A DNA stretch of 64,000 bases, taken from positions 3,329,077-3,393,076 of the forward strand of contig OX345644.1 in assembly GCA_947044365.1 (NCBI GenBank), written 5' to 3'. The DNA comes from Petrosia ficiformis. Lineage: Eukaryota > Porifera > Demospongiae > Haplosclerida > Petrosiidae. Each line of letters opens with the position of its first letter. Positions within the stretch are counted from its first letter, which is position 1. The position numbers were made by a program, and so were the translations under genes. The notes under the pieces were generated by a model that did no database searches, was not told where the DNA came from, and was given only the letters and a program-made list of their open reading frames with translations. Shown here one piece after another: positions 23,736 through 35,285 of this stretch.

Positions 23736-26700
23736 ATGGATAATGAAATTGCTCGTTCCTTTATGAATGGACAGTATCAGAGAGCATCACACTTGCTACA
23801 GAAAGTGAGAGATCCTAATAATATTGGCTTATTGTATTTTTATCCAGAGAAATACAAGCATACTTATTGTAACACATATAAGGTTTCTCTTCTTCATCTC
23901 GCTGCTTATCATGGGTGGTTAGGTATTTGTCATCGACTAATAACATTATATGAATACAATCCTCATGTACAATACAGCTTTAGTTCTCTTACTAAAGTTT
24001 CAACACAATATCGCTTTTATAGTCGTTTGCCACCACCACCTTTATTCTATGCTACACTGAGTGCACACTATGAGGTACTAACCTACTTCATTAATGAATA
24101 CAATTGTGATCCTCACCAACAAAGTGAAGATGGTGAGACTCTATTATATCTGGCATGTTTAGGAGGACACTATAAGATAGTAGCATATCTCATTAGTAAG
24201 TGTGATTGCAATCCAAACACAGGGGTTAGATATAATCCTCTTCATGGTGCCTGTAAAGAGGGTAATCTTGGGATAGTGAATTATCTCACATCCTTATCTT
24301 CAGTAGATGTCAATATCCGAGATGATAGTGGCTATACTCCACTACATACAGCTTGTCATTATGGTCAATTAGACATTATAAAGTTTCTGGTGTCATTATC
24401 TTCAATAGATGTCAATATCCAAGATGATAATGACTATACTCCACTATATACAGCTTGTCATTATAATCAATTTGACATTATACATTTTCTTGTGTCTTTA
24501 CCTTCAATAGATGTCAATATCAAAGATAGTCATGGCTATGCACCACTACATATAGCTTGTCATTATGGTCAATTAGACATTATAAATTTTCTCGTGTCTT
24601 CACCTTCAGTAGATGTCAATATCAAAGATAGTCATGGCTATACTCCACTACATATAGCTTGTCGGTATGGTAAATTATACATTATAAAGTTTATAGTGTC
24701 TTTGCCTTCAGTAGATGTGAATATCCGAGATGATAGTGGATATACTCCACTACATATAGCTTGTCGTTATGGTCATTTAGACTTTATAAAGTTTCTTGTG
24801 TCTTTACCTTCAGTAGATGTGAATATTCGAGATGATATTGGCTATACTCTACTACATATAGCTTGTCGTTATGGTCAATTAGACATTATAAAGTTTCTAG
24901 TGTCTTTACCTTCAGTAGATGTGAATATCCGAGATGATAGTGGCTATACTCCACTACATACAGCTTGTCATTATAGTCATTTAAACTTTATAAAGTTTCT
25001 TGTGTCTTTACCTTCTGTAGATGGGAATATTCGAGATGATATTGGCTATACTCTACTACATATAGCTTGTCGTTATGGTCAATTAGACATTATAAAGTTT
25101 CTAGTGTCTTTACCTTCAGTAGATGTGAATATCCGAGATGATAGTGGCTATACTCCACTACATACAGCTTGTCATTATAGTCATTTAAACTTTATAAAGT
25201 TTCTTGTGTCTTTACCTTCTGTAGATGGGAATATTCGAGATGATATTGGCTATACTCTACTACATATAGCTTGTCGTTATGGTCAATTAGACATTATAAA
25301 GTTTCTAGTGTCTTTACCTTCAGTAGATGTGAATATCCGAGATGATAGTGGCAACACTCCACTACATACAGCTTGCTGTTATGGTCAATTAGACACCGTA
25401 AAGTTTCTTCTCTCTTTACCTTCAGTAGATGTGAATATTAGAATTTCCTATTATTCTGTTCTTCTACATGAGGCTTGTCGTTATGGTGAATTAAACATTA
25501 CAAAGTTTCTTGTGTCGTTACCTTCAGTAGATGTGAATATCCGAGATGATAGTGGCAACACTCCACTACATACAGCTTGCTGTTATGGTCAATTAGACAC
25601 CGTAAAGTTTCTTCTCTCTTTACCTTTAGTAGATGTGAATACACATGGTAATAATGAACATACTCCACTACATGCAGCTTGTCGTTATGGTCAATTAGAC
25701 ATCGTAAAGTTTCTTCTCTCTTTACCTTCAGTAGATGTGAACACACATGGTAATAATGCACATACTCCACTACATGCAGCTTGTCGTTATGGTCAATTAG
25801 GCATTGTAAAGTTTCTAGTGTCTTTAGATGTGAATATCCATGGTAATAGTAGCTATACTCCACTACATACAGCTTGTCAATATGGTCAACTAGACACTGT
25901 AAAGTTTCTCATGTCCACTGAGCAAGTGAATCCAATGTCTACCAATGAAAATGGTGACACATCACTTCATGTAGCATGTTGTTATGGTACTGTGGATATA
26001 GTAAAGTATCTCTTGTCAACAGGTCGTATTGATCTAATGGCTGAGAACAGACTTCAAAAAACTCCAGTACAAATGGCAGGAGATAACTATATCATTTTGA
26101 AGCTGTTTGAACCATTTACACAATGTAGAGTAGATTTCCCTGTTGAGTCATACAGTAAGGTCTTCCTATGTGGTAATACTACTAATGGTAAGAGTTCCCT
26201 GGCACATAGTTTATGTCAACGAGCGGTTAAGGGTGTCTCATTGCTAGAGCGGCTAAATCCTTTTAAACAACAAAAGGCTGAGCCTCTCACAGCTGGTATT
26301 GTTCCTCATTATCTTCAGAATAATGAGATAGGTAATATTGTCTTGTATGATTTAGCTGGTCATCCTGAATACTACAGTAGTCATGAAGCTGTCCTGGAAA
26401 ATCTCATGTTGAGGTCTCCTGCTGTGTTTATCATTCTAATCAAGCTAACTGATGATATTGAGAAGCAGTTATACTATTGGGCTGGCTTTCTTGAAAATGT
26501 TGGCAGTCGAATGTCAAAGAAGTCTCAGGTTATTGTAGTGGGCAGTCATACTGATAGGAAAAGAGCAGGGAATGGCATAAATCTCATTAAAAGAATTGAT
26601 ATTCAAAGAATTATTGAACATCACGAGTATAAAGGTTTCGTAGCTGTGGATTGTCGTAATAAAAATGGAGTGGGTTTTGATCAGTTTGTTATGTGCTTGT

Positions 26701-29109
26701 CAGAAAGTATAAAAGCAGTAGTTAACACATCTGACAGTATTAGTTTTTATTGTCATGTATTGTATGCCTTCCTTAAGACAAAGCTTGATCAAGTAGCTAT
26801 CACTTTAGATAATCTCTTACAGAGGATAAAAGATGAGAACAAGCCTTCTCTTCCATCAAATGAACCAATTCTTATTGAATTTCTAACTATTCTCAGTGAT
26901 AAAGGTCTCATCATGTTCATTAAAAGTACCAACTCTATTAACAGTTGGGTAATTATAAACAAAACTAGCCTCTTGAAAGAGATTAATGGCACACTGTTTG
27001 CTCCATCACACTTTAAAGAATATCGTTCAATTCTGGCTAGTAACACTGGGATAGTACCAGTTTCTGTTCTAAGTGATGTGTTTCCTCAATATGATCCTGA
27101 CATGTTAGTGGGGTTCCTGAAGTGCTTGGAGTTCTGTCATGAGATTGATGAAGACACTCTCCAAATTATCACTAACACTCTCCCCCCTCGATATTCTTAT
27201 TCAGATAAATTATTATATTTTCCTACTTTAGCCAGTGAGCAAATGAAGAATGTAGAGATTTGTAATGGTTTTGGGTGGTGTCTTTGGTGTCCAGAACGAA
27301 TTCAATTTTTCTCTACCAGATTTCTTCATGTTCTTTTGTTGCGATTAGCTCACAAATCATCATTAAAAAGAGATGATGGCATTATTACTCCATCAACTGA
27401 AACACGAATAGATGTTAAAGATTTAAATCGTTCCTGTAATATATGGAAGAATGGTATTTGTTGGACAAGAGATGGTGTTAAATGTATTGTACAAGTTAGT
27501 GAACAGAATCGTAGTGTTATATTACTAGTACAACCAGTTATCACTGGTAGTGATAAAGAATGTATTCAGGTTCGTAACTCCATTATTACAATGATCCATT
27601 TAATTCGTAACGAGTTCTGTTCGTCATGTGATATTCAAGAATATCTCATATCTCCTAATGAGTTACATTCTGTTTTACAGTGTGAACTCAATAAGTCATC
27701 AATTTTTAGAATAGAACATGTTGCAAGGGCCACTTTGTTTAAGATGCCAGTTACCAATGAAAGTGAAACACTTGAGCTATCATCGCTCTTAGGACAGTTA
27801 GAACCATACCACATTCTTCCTCTATCAGTAATTCTGAAACTGTTGAACGAAGGTGAAGACAGTCAGTGCATCCCAGAACATCTCCTCAGAGAAATACAAG
27901 AAAGATGTAGACAAATAATGGATATCTATCCAGTAACCAGAGAGTCCAGCACATACCAGTCAGTTAGAGATCATCTGAACAGATTCAGTATATTTGGTGG
28001 AAGGAATCCATTTGTAAGTGAATGATTATGTATTCTATGAAGCATTTATTATATGTTTGTACTACAGAATTTACAATTTATTTAAGACATGTGTTTTAAT
28101 TATAGGATATTGCTGATCCTGTTCTGACTGATGATGAGAGAAAGCTGATTTCTCAATCATTTTCTGTTACTACTAATGTTGAACCTCTTAGCTATACAAT
28201 ACCAGATGATACATTAGGTGAGTATTTATAATTATTATAATACTTGTTGTTTTGTCTTATTATAATTAAGAGGTGGCCTTTTATTTGGTATTCAAGCAAC
28301 TATTGTTTCACTTAGAAACCTAATTTAGTTGTATTGTTATACAAATAGTGAGCATTTAAGTGTAAGATTAATCTTATCATATACTGAAGGATATATTTCT
28401 CATCTATGGTCACGTGTACTATATATATATTAGAGCTGTCTCCATACAAGCTTTTGCAGATCAAATATCATTGGAATCTCCATGATTTTTCGATACATAA
28501 TGTTGTAATTATGCTGAATGTTTACAAGTTTACAGTGCAATGGTTAACACATATATTACAGATTAAACTTTGTTCTTCACCCTTTCAAAACAAAAATGTA
28601 CCCAAATTTTCAAAGTCTTAAAGATTGCTGCAACCTTGTGCTCAACTGTAGTCACCATTTCACTTTCTAAACTGAGCCTGCACATTCTATCAGCACATGG
28701 TGTATTGCAATTGCTTGATAGTTGATCTTCGAGAGTAGCGACTCAATTCTCGTATTGTATCGAGTTTTAATCAGAATACTGCTCTAATATATATATTTCA
28801 TGTACAAGTATTTATAAAGCTATCTCCTAACTTACAGATGAGTCACATCTTGCAGCAGTTGTTGATGTATTAAGAGATGTGACACCTGACTGGATGAGGT
28901 TAGGAATATATCTTGGTATTGATAATACTACATTAGAAATTATTGAGTCCAACAATCCACGAAATATACAAGATTGTCATCAAAAAATGTTATCAACATG
29001 GTTGAGAAAAGGTGGAGCTAACAGAAACACTCTGATACAGGCTCTTGATAAAATGAACAGAGGATATATAATAGAAACCATTTGTTCACAAGTTTATACA
29101 GACCATTAA
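23736..29109 (+). CDS. Ankyrin-Roc-COR-Death domain protein (DAPK1-like architecture, no kinase)
   Basis: Three exons, 23736-28013, 28106-28217 and 28838-29109, give 1,553 residues with consistent splice phases. The start is the first ATG; the paralog at 62464 has the same context. About twenty ankyrin repeats of 33-34 residues (consensus GYTPLHTACHYGQLDIIKFL) fill residues 45-790. A Ras-like Roc GTPase follows, with P-loop GNTTNGKSS (813-821), switch II DLAGHPEYY (from 872) and a SHTD guanine-specificity motif (D940). A COR-like region with two winged-helix-like segments covers about 985-1460, and a Death domain about 1464-1550 (DWMRLGIYLGI, then MLSTWLRKGG). Human DAPK1 has ANK-Roc-COR-Death behind a kinase; no kinase is encoded here. 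Likely a cytoplasmic signalling or apoptosis/immune adaptor (inference). Confidence 0.92.
24915..25325 (+). repeat. Homogenised ankyrin units: exact 204-bp tandem duplication
   Basis: The 204 bp beginning at about 24931 recur at 25135 with no difference that I can see, each encoding two ankyrin repeats. Single 102-bp units recur more widely, and a second pair 204 bp apart (25337 and 25541) shares a GCAACACTCC variant. This points to recent unequal crossing-over or gene conversion within the exon. Confidence 0.9.
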
Positions 29110-29291
29110 TTTCTACATCAGGTGAGTTTCGTTTATATGTTTATGATAGTCTCTTTTCCATGTGTGTCAGCAACATTGTCTACTCCCCTCTCTCTTCAAC
29201 AACTTTACGGTTTCTGTGGTCCCTTGCCAACTTTTAAGAATAGCTTCCTATTTTCATACTTGTGGGATATGCCATATGCGTATTAATTGTT
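29110..29291 (+). other. 3' flank of the ankyrin-Roc-COR-Death gene
   Basis: Non-coding. An AATAAA at 29293-29298, about 185 bp after the stop, could be its poly(A) signal. The stretch 29100-29230 (CATTAATTTCTACATCAGGTGAG onward in pieces) is duplicated at about 29855-30040. Confidence 0.5.
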
Positions 29292-29437
29292 GAATAAAAA
29301 TTTTAAAGGGAAAGATCTTGTAGGGACATCAAAACTTAAAAAGCACACAAACATACCTTAGCAACACTTCCACATAACAATCCTACTTTCAGTAAAACTA
29401 GTCTAAAAATGTATTTTTCTTCAGTGAATCGACTTTT

Positions 29438-29752
29438 GTCACCTAATGCACACATACATGTACATGGTGACTTTTGACTCTACCTATCTTCTATGCCAAC
29501 GAAAGCACTTCCAGTATCAGTATTACAAAATGCAAAATGCAGTCAGTTACAAATGTAACTGTTAATTGTTAACAATACTTCACAAAATAAATAATAAATA
29601 TACTAATAATCATAGAAACTAGTCATATAAATACTACATATCTTACACATGATATTGTTTACTATAGCCTGGTCCTAATGGTCAACCTCTATCAGCTGTT
29701 TTGAGTCAAGAAGTGGACAGTTTCAACAACTTACTTACTTCATCTCATTAAG
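29438..29752 (+). pseudogene. Dynein duplicate, exons 25 and 32 remnants
   Basis: 29438-29556 matches exon 25 (CACCTAATGCACACATACAT, then CTATGCCAAC) with an in-frame TGA and indels. 29668-29752 matches exon 32 with its upstream intron (GATATTGTTTACTATAG) and a 4-bp insertion (CTTACTTACTT). Because intron sequence is present, this is a DNA-level duplication and not a retrocopy. The exon-32 part is closest to that at 49924-50004. Confidence 0.85.
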
Positions 29753-29854
29753 GTATAATAATATCATTTATTGGATACTTTCTATAATATTATACATGTA
29801 CATGTAGTATGTATATGTGGCCTAAGTTTAAAAAAGGGACAGTTGAGATGTAAT

Positions 29855-30040
29855 ACAAATCATTAATTCAACATCAGGTGAGTTTTACTTTTATGTTTAT
29901 AGTATATTACATTCTAAATTAGTGAAGTTTATGCAAGCATCCTTGGTTTGTTTATGATAGTCATTGTCTCTTGTTCATGTGTGTAATCTTTTCCCTTCTC
30001 TTTGATGTTATTATAGTTTCTGTGGTCTCCTGTAATAGTT
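29855..30040 (+). repeat. Duplicate of the 3' end of the ankyrin-Roc-COR-Death gene
   Basis: Matches 29100-29230 in order: AAATCATTAATTCAACATCA with GGTGAGTTT, then GTTTATGATAGTC, CATGTGTGT and TTTCTGTGGTC. It is expanded by indels. Non-coding. Confidence 0.65.
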
Positions 30041-30237
30041 TTGTGTGTATATGTAATATATTACCATATTTTCTACAATACTAGGACCATTAGCAGTTCA
30101 AATGAGCTACTTATACAACCAAATCTTATGTAGGATTATATGGAAGTGTTTTGTTTAATTTTGGGTTCTACATTAACCTCCCAATCTTGTTCACATACTT
30201 TTGGGTTTTAATGTCCCTACATCTTCCATTTTTATTG

Positions 30238-30440
30238 AAAATATTTTTATGGCCTTTAGGGCCATCTCTATAATTGCTTTCCCACAGGTTCCATCTATAT
30301 AATTATATATATTATAATTATATATATATATGTGCTTGTGTCACTTGCGCGAGTATGCGTTGCGTCATTCTGGGGGACTCGGTCAATTAAATGGCGTGGC
30401 ATGTAAAAGAACGCGCGCTTGAGAGAATGTAAACTGCCAA
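30238..30440 (-). mobile_element. MITE family A, truncated copy
   Basis: Reverse orientation. It begins with the terminal block (TATGGCCTTTAGGGCCATC, then ATTGCTTTCCCAC), passes the AT run and the GCGCGAGTATGCGTTGCGTC middle, and stops before the other terminus. It abuts the right arm of the wide inverted repeat. Confidence 0.75.
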
Positions 30441-30776
30441 TAACTGTTGTATACAGCAAAGAAACAGTGTAAAGATGATGTAGGAATCTTTAACAAGTAA
30501 GTATAATAAGTTGTTAAGTTTCAGACATGAGGAAGTTATCATTTAGAACCTTGAGAGAGCACTTCAGAAACTTTGTTTCTGTGCACTTAGACTGCAGTTA
30601 GACTTACTTCTTCAGGCCCCAACTTTTGAGTTTACAGAAAGGTAGAGACACTAGTGCCATCAGCAGTGATTGATACATAGTCATCATAAAGCAATGATAG
30701 GGATACGTTTTTCTCAATATATCTTGTTTATTATTCTTTTTATAAGATTTATCGTGATCTGCAATTCTATCATCAG
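30441..30776 (+). other. No gene seen
   Basis: AT-rich sequence between the truncated MITE and the next dynein duplicate. Nothing supportable. Confidence 0.5.
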
Positions 30777-31685
30777 ATTCATGTTAATCCTGAAGACTGT
30801 TATGGATTTACAGAACTTAATCCATTACCTCCACTTGTCACTAGTGAGGAAGGAGGAGAAGATAAGAGAGATGTCTTTTCCATTACTGGTCATCAGGATT
30901 CCAGATTCACATTTCGAACGCTTATCAGCATTAATACTTTTAAAGAAGGTAATATATCTGTGTATCTATGTATATATATTCATAATTATATTCATCTAGT
31001 TTACTATGATATTTATGTACATATTATATCTATAATGATATCTCTATCTAAGTGTGGATTTATCTATCTATTCATCTATTTTAAATTTTATAGATAGATA
31101 GATAGACAGACAGACAGAAAAATAGATCAGTAATATCTATTTTTCTGTATGTCTGTCTATATATCTCTCTATTTTATCTACATGTACTATGGAGTATGTA
31201 ACATAATAATTATTATTGTACATAAATATTGTATTTTCTTTCATTTAGGTTGTATTTGCAGTTAGTGACTTCGACTTTGAGAATGTTGGGAAAACCTTTT
31301 ATAGAGAGTCCCTTGATTGATCTCAACTTTCTTTTCAAAGACACATCATCAACCACACTTCTTGTGTTCATACTCTCGCAAAGTGTTTACCCCATGAGGA
31401 TAATCATGCTATTTCTTTTGGACAGTGTCAGGGATCTATAGCTGATAAAATATTACACAGAATGGTGATTGGATATTTCTACAGGTAAACTACTAAATTT
31501 GTATTGTTTGTTGTCTCTTTCTTTCTTCTCTTCTGGTTCCTATTCTCTTTTCCTCCTCATTCTCATTTAGTTTGATCTTCAACTAATTCTCCTATTACTT
31601 TTCTTCCAATTCTTTCTTTTTCTTCTCTAATCCGATATTCTCTTCCTCCTCTTTCTGTTCTTTTTTCCTTCTATTGCCTATCTAC

Positions 31686-31815
31686 ATTCTTTACATATCA
31701 TATACAATTGTACATACTGTCATGTACAATTGTACATACTGTCATATCATATACAATTGTACATACACATATACAATTGTACATACTGTCATATCATATA
31801 CAATTGTACATACAC
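31686..31815. repeat. Palindromic ACAATTGT repeat array
   Basis: Five copies of the self-complementary core TACAATTGTACATA separated by CTGTCATATCATA or CACATA. It lies in the duplicate of dynein intron 24. Confidence 0.8.
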
Positions 31816-32337
31816 ACATCTCTCTCTTAGAACTGTCACTTAGCTGCTTCTTTTATGTTGTCAATAGATGATATAGTGAAAGGATTCTCATCACCTGATG
31901 CACACATACATGATGAATTTTGACTCTACCTATCCTCTATGCCAACCAAAGCATTTCCAGTATCAGTATTACAAAATGTAGTCAAAGTTACAAATGAACA
32001 TCCTAAAGGTATAGTAATATTTATAGTTACAGTGGTTGCTAAGTGTCAAACATATTCAGTATTGTATCACCTGTGTAGTATATAGTGGTTGTTTGTACTA
32101 TGGTTGTATGATGTATGTGTTAGTGTAATTAATTTCCCCAACATGTTGATTTGTGCATTTTCGCCAATTTTTATCCTCCCCTGTAATTCACGCTATACGT
32201 TTTTAATCTCTTGTATTGGCTCTTAGTCCTGTAGATAACATAATAATTCAGAAGTAATTGAGTTAAGTTAGTTGTAAATACATTTTCAAACTCTTATGCT
32301 TTGAGGCTAAAGAGAAAGATGAAAAGCTAGCAGTCAG

Positions 32338-32404
32338 TCATCAGGAGTCTAACACAAGACCACTAGTTTAGCCACCAGTGTTCTGGACACTGAGCTATGA
32401 CATC
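32338..32404 (-). other. Possible tRNA-derived (SINE-like) remnant
   Basis: Read on the minus strand there is an A-box-like TAGCTCAGTGTCC seven bases in, an anticodon-arm-like ACTGG/CTAGT pairing, and a degenerate B box GTTAGACTCC at suitable spacing. The acceptor and T stems pair poorly, so this is not a working tRNA. A tRNA-derived SINE fragment or a chance match are both possible. Confidence 0.3.
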
Positions 32405-33511
32405 AAATTCCCTATAACATTGTTGTTAATATCTACCATACTTTACCTTCTAACAGATCTTGGAATAACATGGTGAAAACTAATCTTTGGTTTGTGTATC
32501 TTTCATGCTGTTATTCTGGAGATGGTCCACTAGGTTGGAATATCAAGGTAACTAATACAATTTGAACTATATCAAGACTAATTAATATTGTTGTAAAATG
32601 ACATATAGTATAAAACATACCTACCTATATGTATGTATACGTACATGTACACAATATTACACATATACTTCACAAAATGAATAATAGATGTATCAACAAT
32701 TACAGAAACTAGTCATATACATGTATATACTACATATCTTACACACGATATTGTTTACTATAGCCTGGGCCTAATGGTCAATGTCTATCAACTGTTTTGA
32801 GTGAAGGGGTGGACAGATTCAACAACTTGCTTTGTGTCATTAGGTAAAATAATATCATTTTTGAATACTATATATTACATACATGTGACCCCTAGAAAGG
32901 GACACTTTCCCGCAAAATAATATGATCAAACACTTCTATTTAATGCCATTTTGTACAGGATATTATAATATAAAGTACATGTCATAATAAGGCATATGGT
33001 ATTAATATAATATAGCATAGTATTATAAGTACAACCTGTGGTGTATTATTAGTATTCCAATGATAATTTTGGCAAAAACAACATGTTACTAGCTCATTCC
33101 AGAGTAATTAATTAATATATATATATATAATATGTACATGAATTTGTACTTATAATAACAAATAACGTGATGTACTCCACAGAGTGAATAGACTATAGTG
33201 AAGTTTGGTGCCTAAGAGGTATAGCTCATCAGGATATCAAATATCATTGATTTCTTGTATAAATGGTGGAATGATAAGCAATTAAATGTAATCAGATTAT
33301 TTTGTGGGAAAGTGTCCCTTTTTGAACATTTGGTCACAACTATACATAAATGCACAATACTGTACTTAAGTATTAAATATTTTCCATATTATATGTACAT
33401 ATACTACATGTTCTTCACTCTATATTGTTTAGAAATTTATTGATGAGTATTCAGAAGGCTATTGAAGGTCTATGTGGTAATGTCAGAAGTGCTTGTTTCC
33501 ATGTCAATCAG

Positions 33512-35285
33512 GTATAACATAAAACACTAACTCTGTCTAGTTTATCTAAATGTACTAATTACTTAATCATTTATAGTTTAGAGTCTATCTGCTGTAGCAA
33601 CTCAATAGTATTGTAATCTTGATTCATTATTCATGATATAGACTTGTATTATTTGTTGTGATATCACATTTTAAGGCCTAAAGAAACCTACACATACGTA
33701 TGTACATATGTATGTACGTACATACGTATGTACATACGTGCAAACATACATACATACAACATACAAATACATAATGTACATACATGATATACATACAGGA
33801 TATACATACATGATATACACATCTGTACATTGTACATGTACGTATTTGCCATACTTTCGTTTGTTTGCTGTGCATTTGAAGCTTCGCTTCTACGCCCACT
33901 TTAATGTTTGCACATGCGCACTTCTACAATCTAAACATGTGGTTAAAAATGTGGGCATGTTCCAAAAGAATTGAGTCGAGCAATGCCTATTCTGGATAGA
34001 AACAGTGACAGGAACAACACTAGAGTAAGCCTCCAATTGTTGGACATATCTATTTTCAGACAGTCATATCACGCAAAAACATACAGCTGTCATTCTTGGA
34101 CCACTGGAAGAGTTACTGTGCAGCTATGTGTGTACCAAAAATCACCTGCAAATGGTGATGTATGCAAGCTGTGCAGAGGCAAATCCTGCACCATCCGAAT
34201 TAAGCAAACATCAGATAAATAAATCAAAAGACGGACTGTATGTTGTAAACGTTAAGACAAAGCCATATGAATCATCTATTCCCTGTATGAAGTAGAACAA
34301 CTCATCTTCTAATAAATCTCCAAGACTTGTCTTCTGTCACTCCTTTATTGTCGTCATCACAGACTATCATAAAATTGCTGTAATTTCGGAAGTGCGCATG
34401 CTCAATGATTGGCCACATTATACTGCAGGAGTTGTTCCAGGAAGTTCTTTTCAGTATTGAACCTCACTAACCTGCACTCTTGGATCTAAGTTTTTATCAA
34501 CTTTGTCTTATATTGTAAGACAAATAGAAGATATGTCAGTAAGTCACTAGTTGGGCAAAGTATATGGGTTAAAGTACAGATACATGTATATGTGTTTGAA
34601 GCACTGATGCACTAAACTCTACCAAAAGAAGGGAGTAGGGCTATTTTTATGGCAATGGCATTTTGACATTTCAGATTCCATTTGAAAAAATATTTGTAAA
34701 CATACAATAACCCCAGAATTGGACCCAAATACAAACATTTACGTATTAAATTTTCTTTGGGAATGTTTATGGTCTATTTGCCTGGTTATGTATCTGTGCA
34801 TGTATACGACGTGTCCCTCAATTCTAGGGTGTAGACATTTCGTAGGTTCACAAATCATTACTATAGCCTGGCCCAATGGCATTGTGGGTTCACTTCTGGA
34901 TACATTTTATTATATTTATCATTTAGCAAATGTGTACAAGTATCACTAGGTAAAAAGCCAAAGCAATACTAATGTAAAAGTAGACAGTAGTGTGGTTATT
35001 AATTACCTTTTGGCTGTATGTGGTTTAACTACTTGATGGTTATTTCGACACTCCAGTTGGTATAATAATATATGATGACTGACTGGAGATGATCTATTTT
35101 ATATTATATATTGAAATAATTGTATAATTATTATATCTTTTACTTCATGGGGCTTCATTTAGATCACTGATTATCCCATCTTGAGTGAAAGGATTATAAT
35201 ATCACAATTATGTGATCGATTGGATGACTTTTCCATCACAAATTCTCACAGACCCAAATGCTATCACACTTATGAAGATATAAAC
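33512..35285 (+). other. Dynein-duplicate intron tail, simple repeats and dispersed repeat; no gene seen
   Basis: 33512-33690 matches the intron after exon 33 seen again at 50487-50690. 33690-33830 is alternating ACGT/CATA sequence full of short palindromes such as GTATGTACATAC. 33880-34030 (CGCCCACTTTAATGTTTGCA, then CATGCGCA) recurs at 55030-55170. The open frame at 33971-34222 has several Cys residues but no recognisable fold. The rest is AT-rich, with no TIR visible for the transposase that follows. Confidence 0.5.

Larger units (their letters stand above)
29292..30237. repeat. Widely spaced inverted repeat enclosing gene fragments
   Basis: The left arm (about 29292-29393) and right arm (about 30125-30237) are imperfect inverted copies sharing TGTAGGGACAT, AAAAC, CACTTCCATA and ATCCTAC. 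The same arms form the compact foldback at 47110-47340. Between them lie dynein exon remnants and a copy of the ankyrin gene's 3' end, so this may be a foldback element that captured host DNA, or two separate insertions. Confidence 0.6.
30777..33511 (+). pseudogene. Dynein duplicate, remnants of exons 23, 24, 25, 27, 32 and 33
   Basis: Collinear with the dynein gene: exon 23 (30777-30948), 24 (31249-31484), 25 (31831-32008), 27 (32457-32547), 32 (32764-32843) and 33 (33433-33511). Most borders keep AG and GT signals. Damage includes a TGA for CGA in the exon 25 copy (GAATTTTGACTC), a TGA in exon 27 (TGGTGAAAAC), and deletions in exons 24, 27 and 33. Exons 26 and 28-31 are absent. Introns are homologous too. 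Not translatable; a relic of a segmental duplication. Confidence 0.9.

Noticed and set aside
25498..25863. 121-codon minus-strand frame over the ankyrin exon
   Set aside because: It is the antisense shadow of the ankyrin repeats; its periodicity mirrors the sense strand.
30670..30999. 109-codon frame overlapping the exon 23 relic
   Set aside because: Out of frame with dynein and hydrophobic low-complexity at both ends; a chance frame over a pseudogene.
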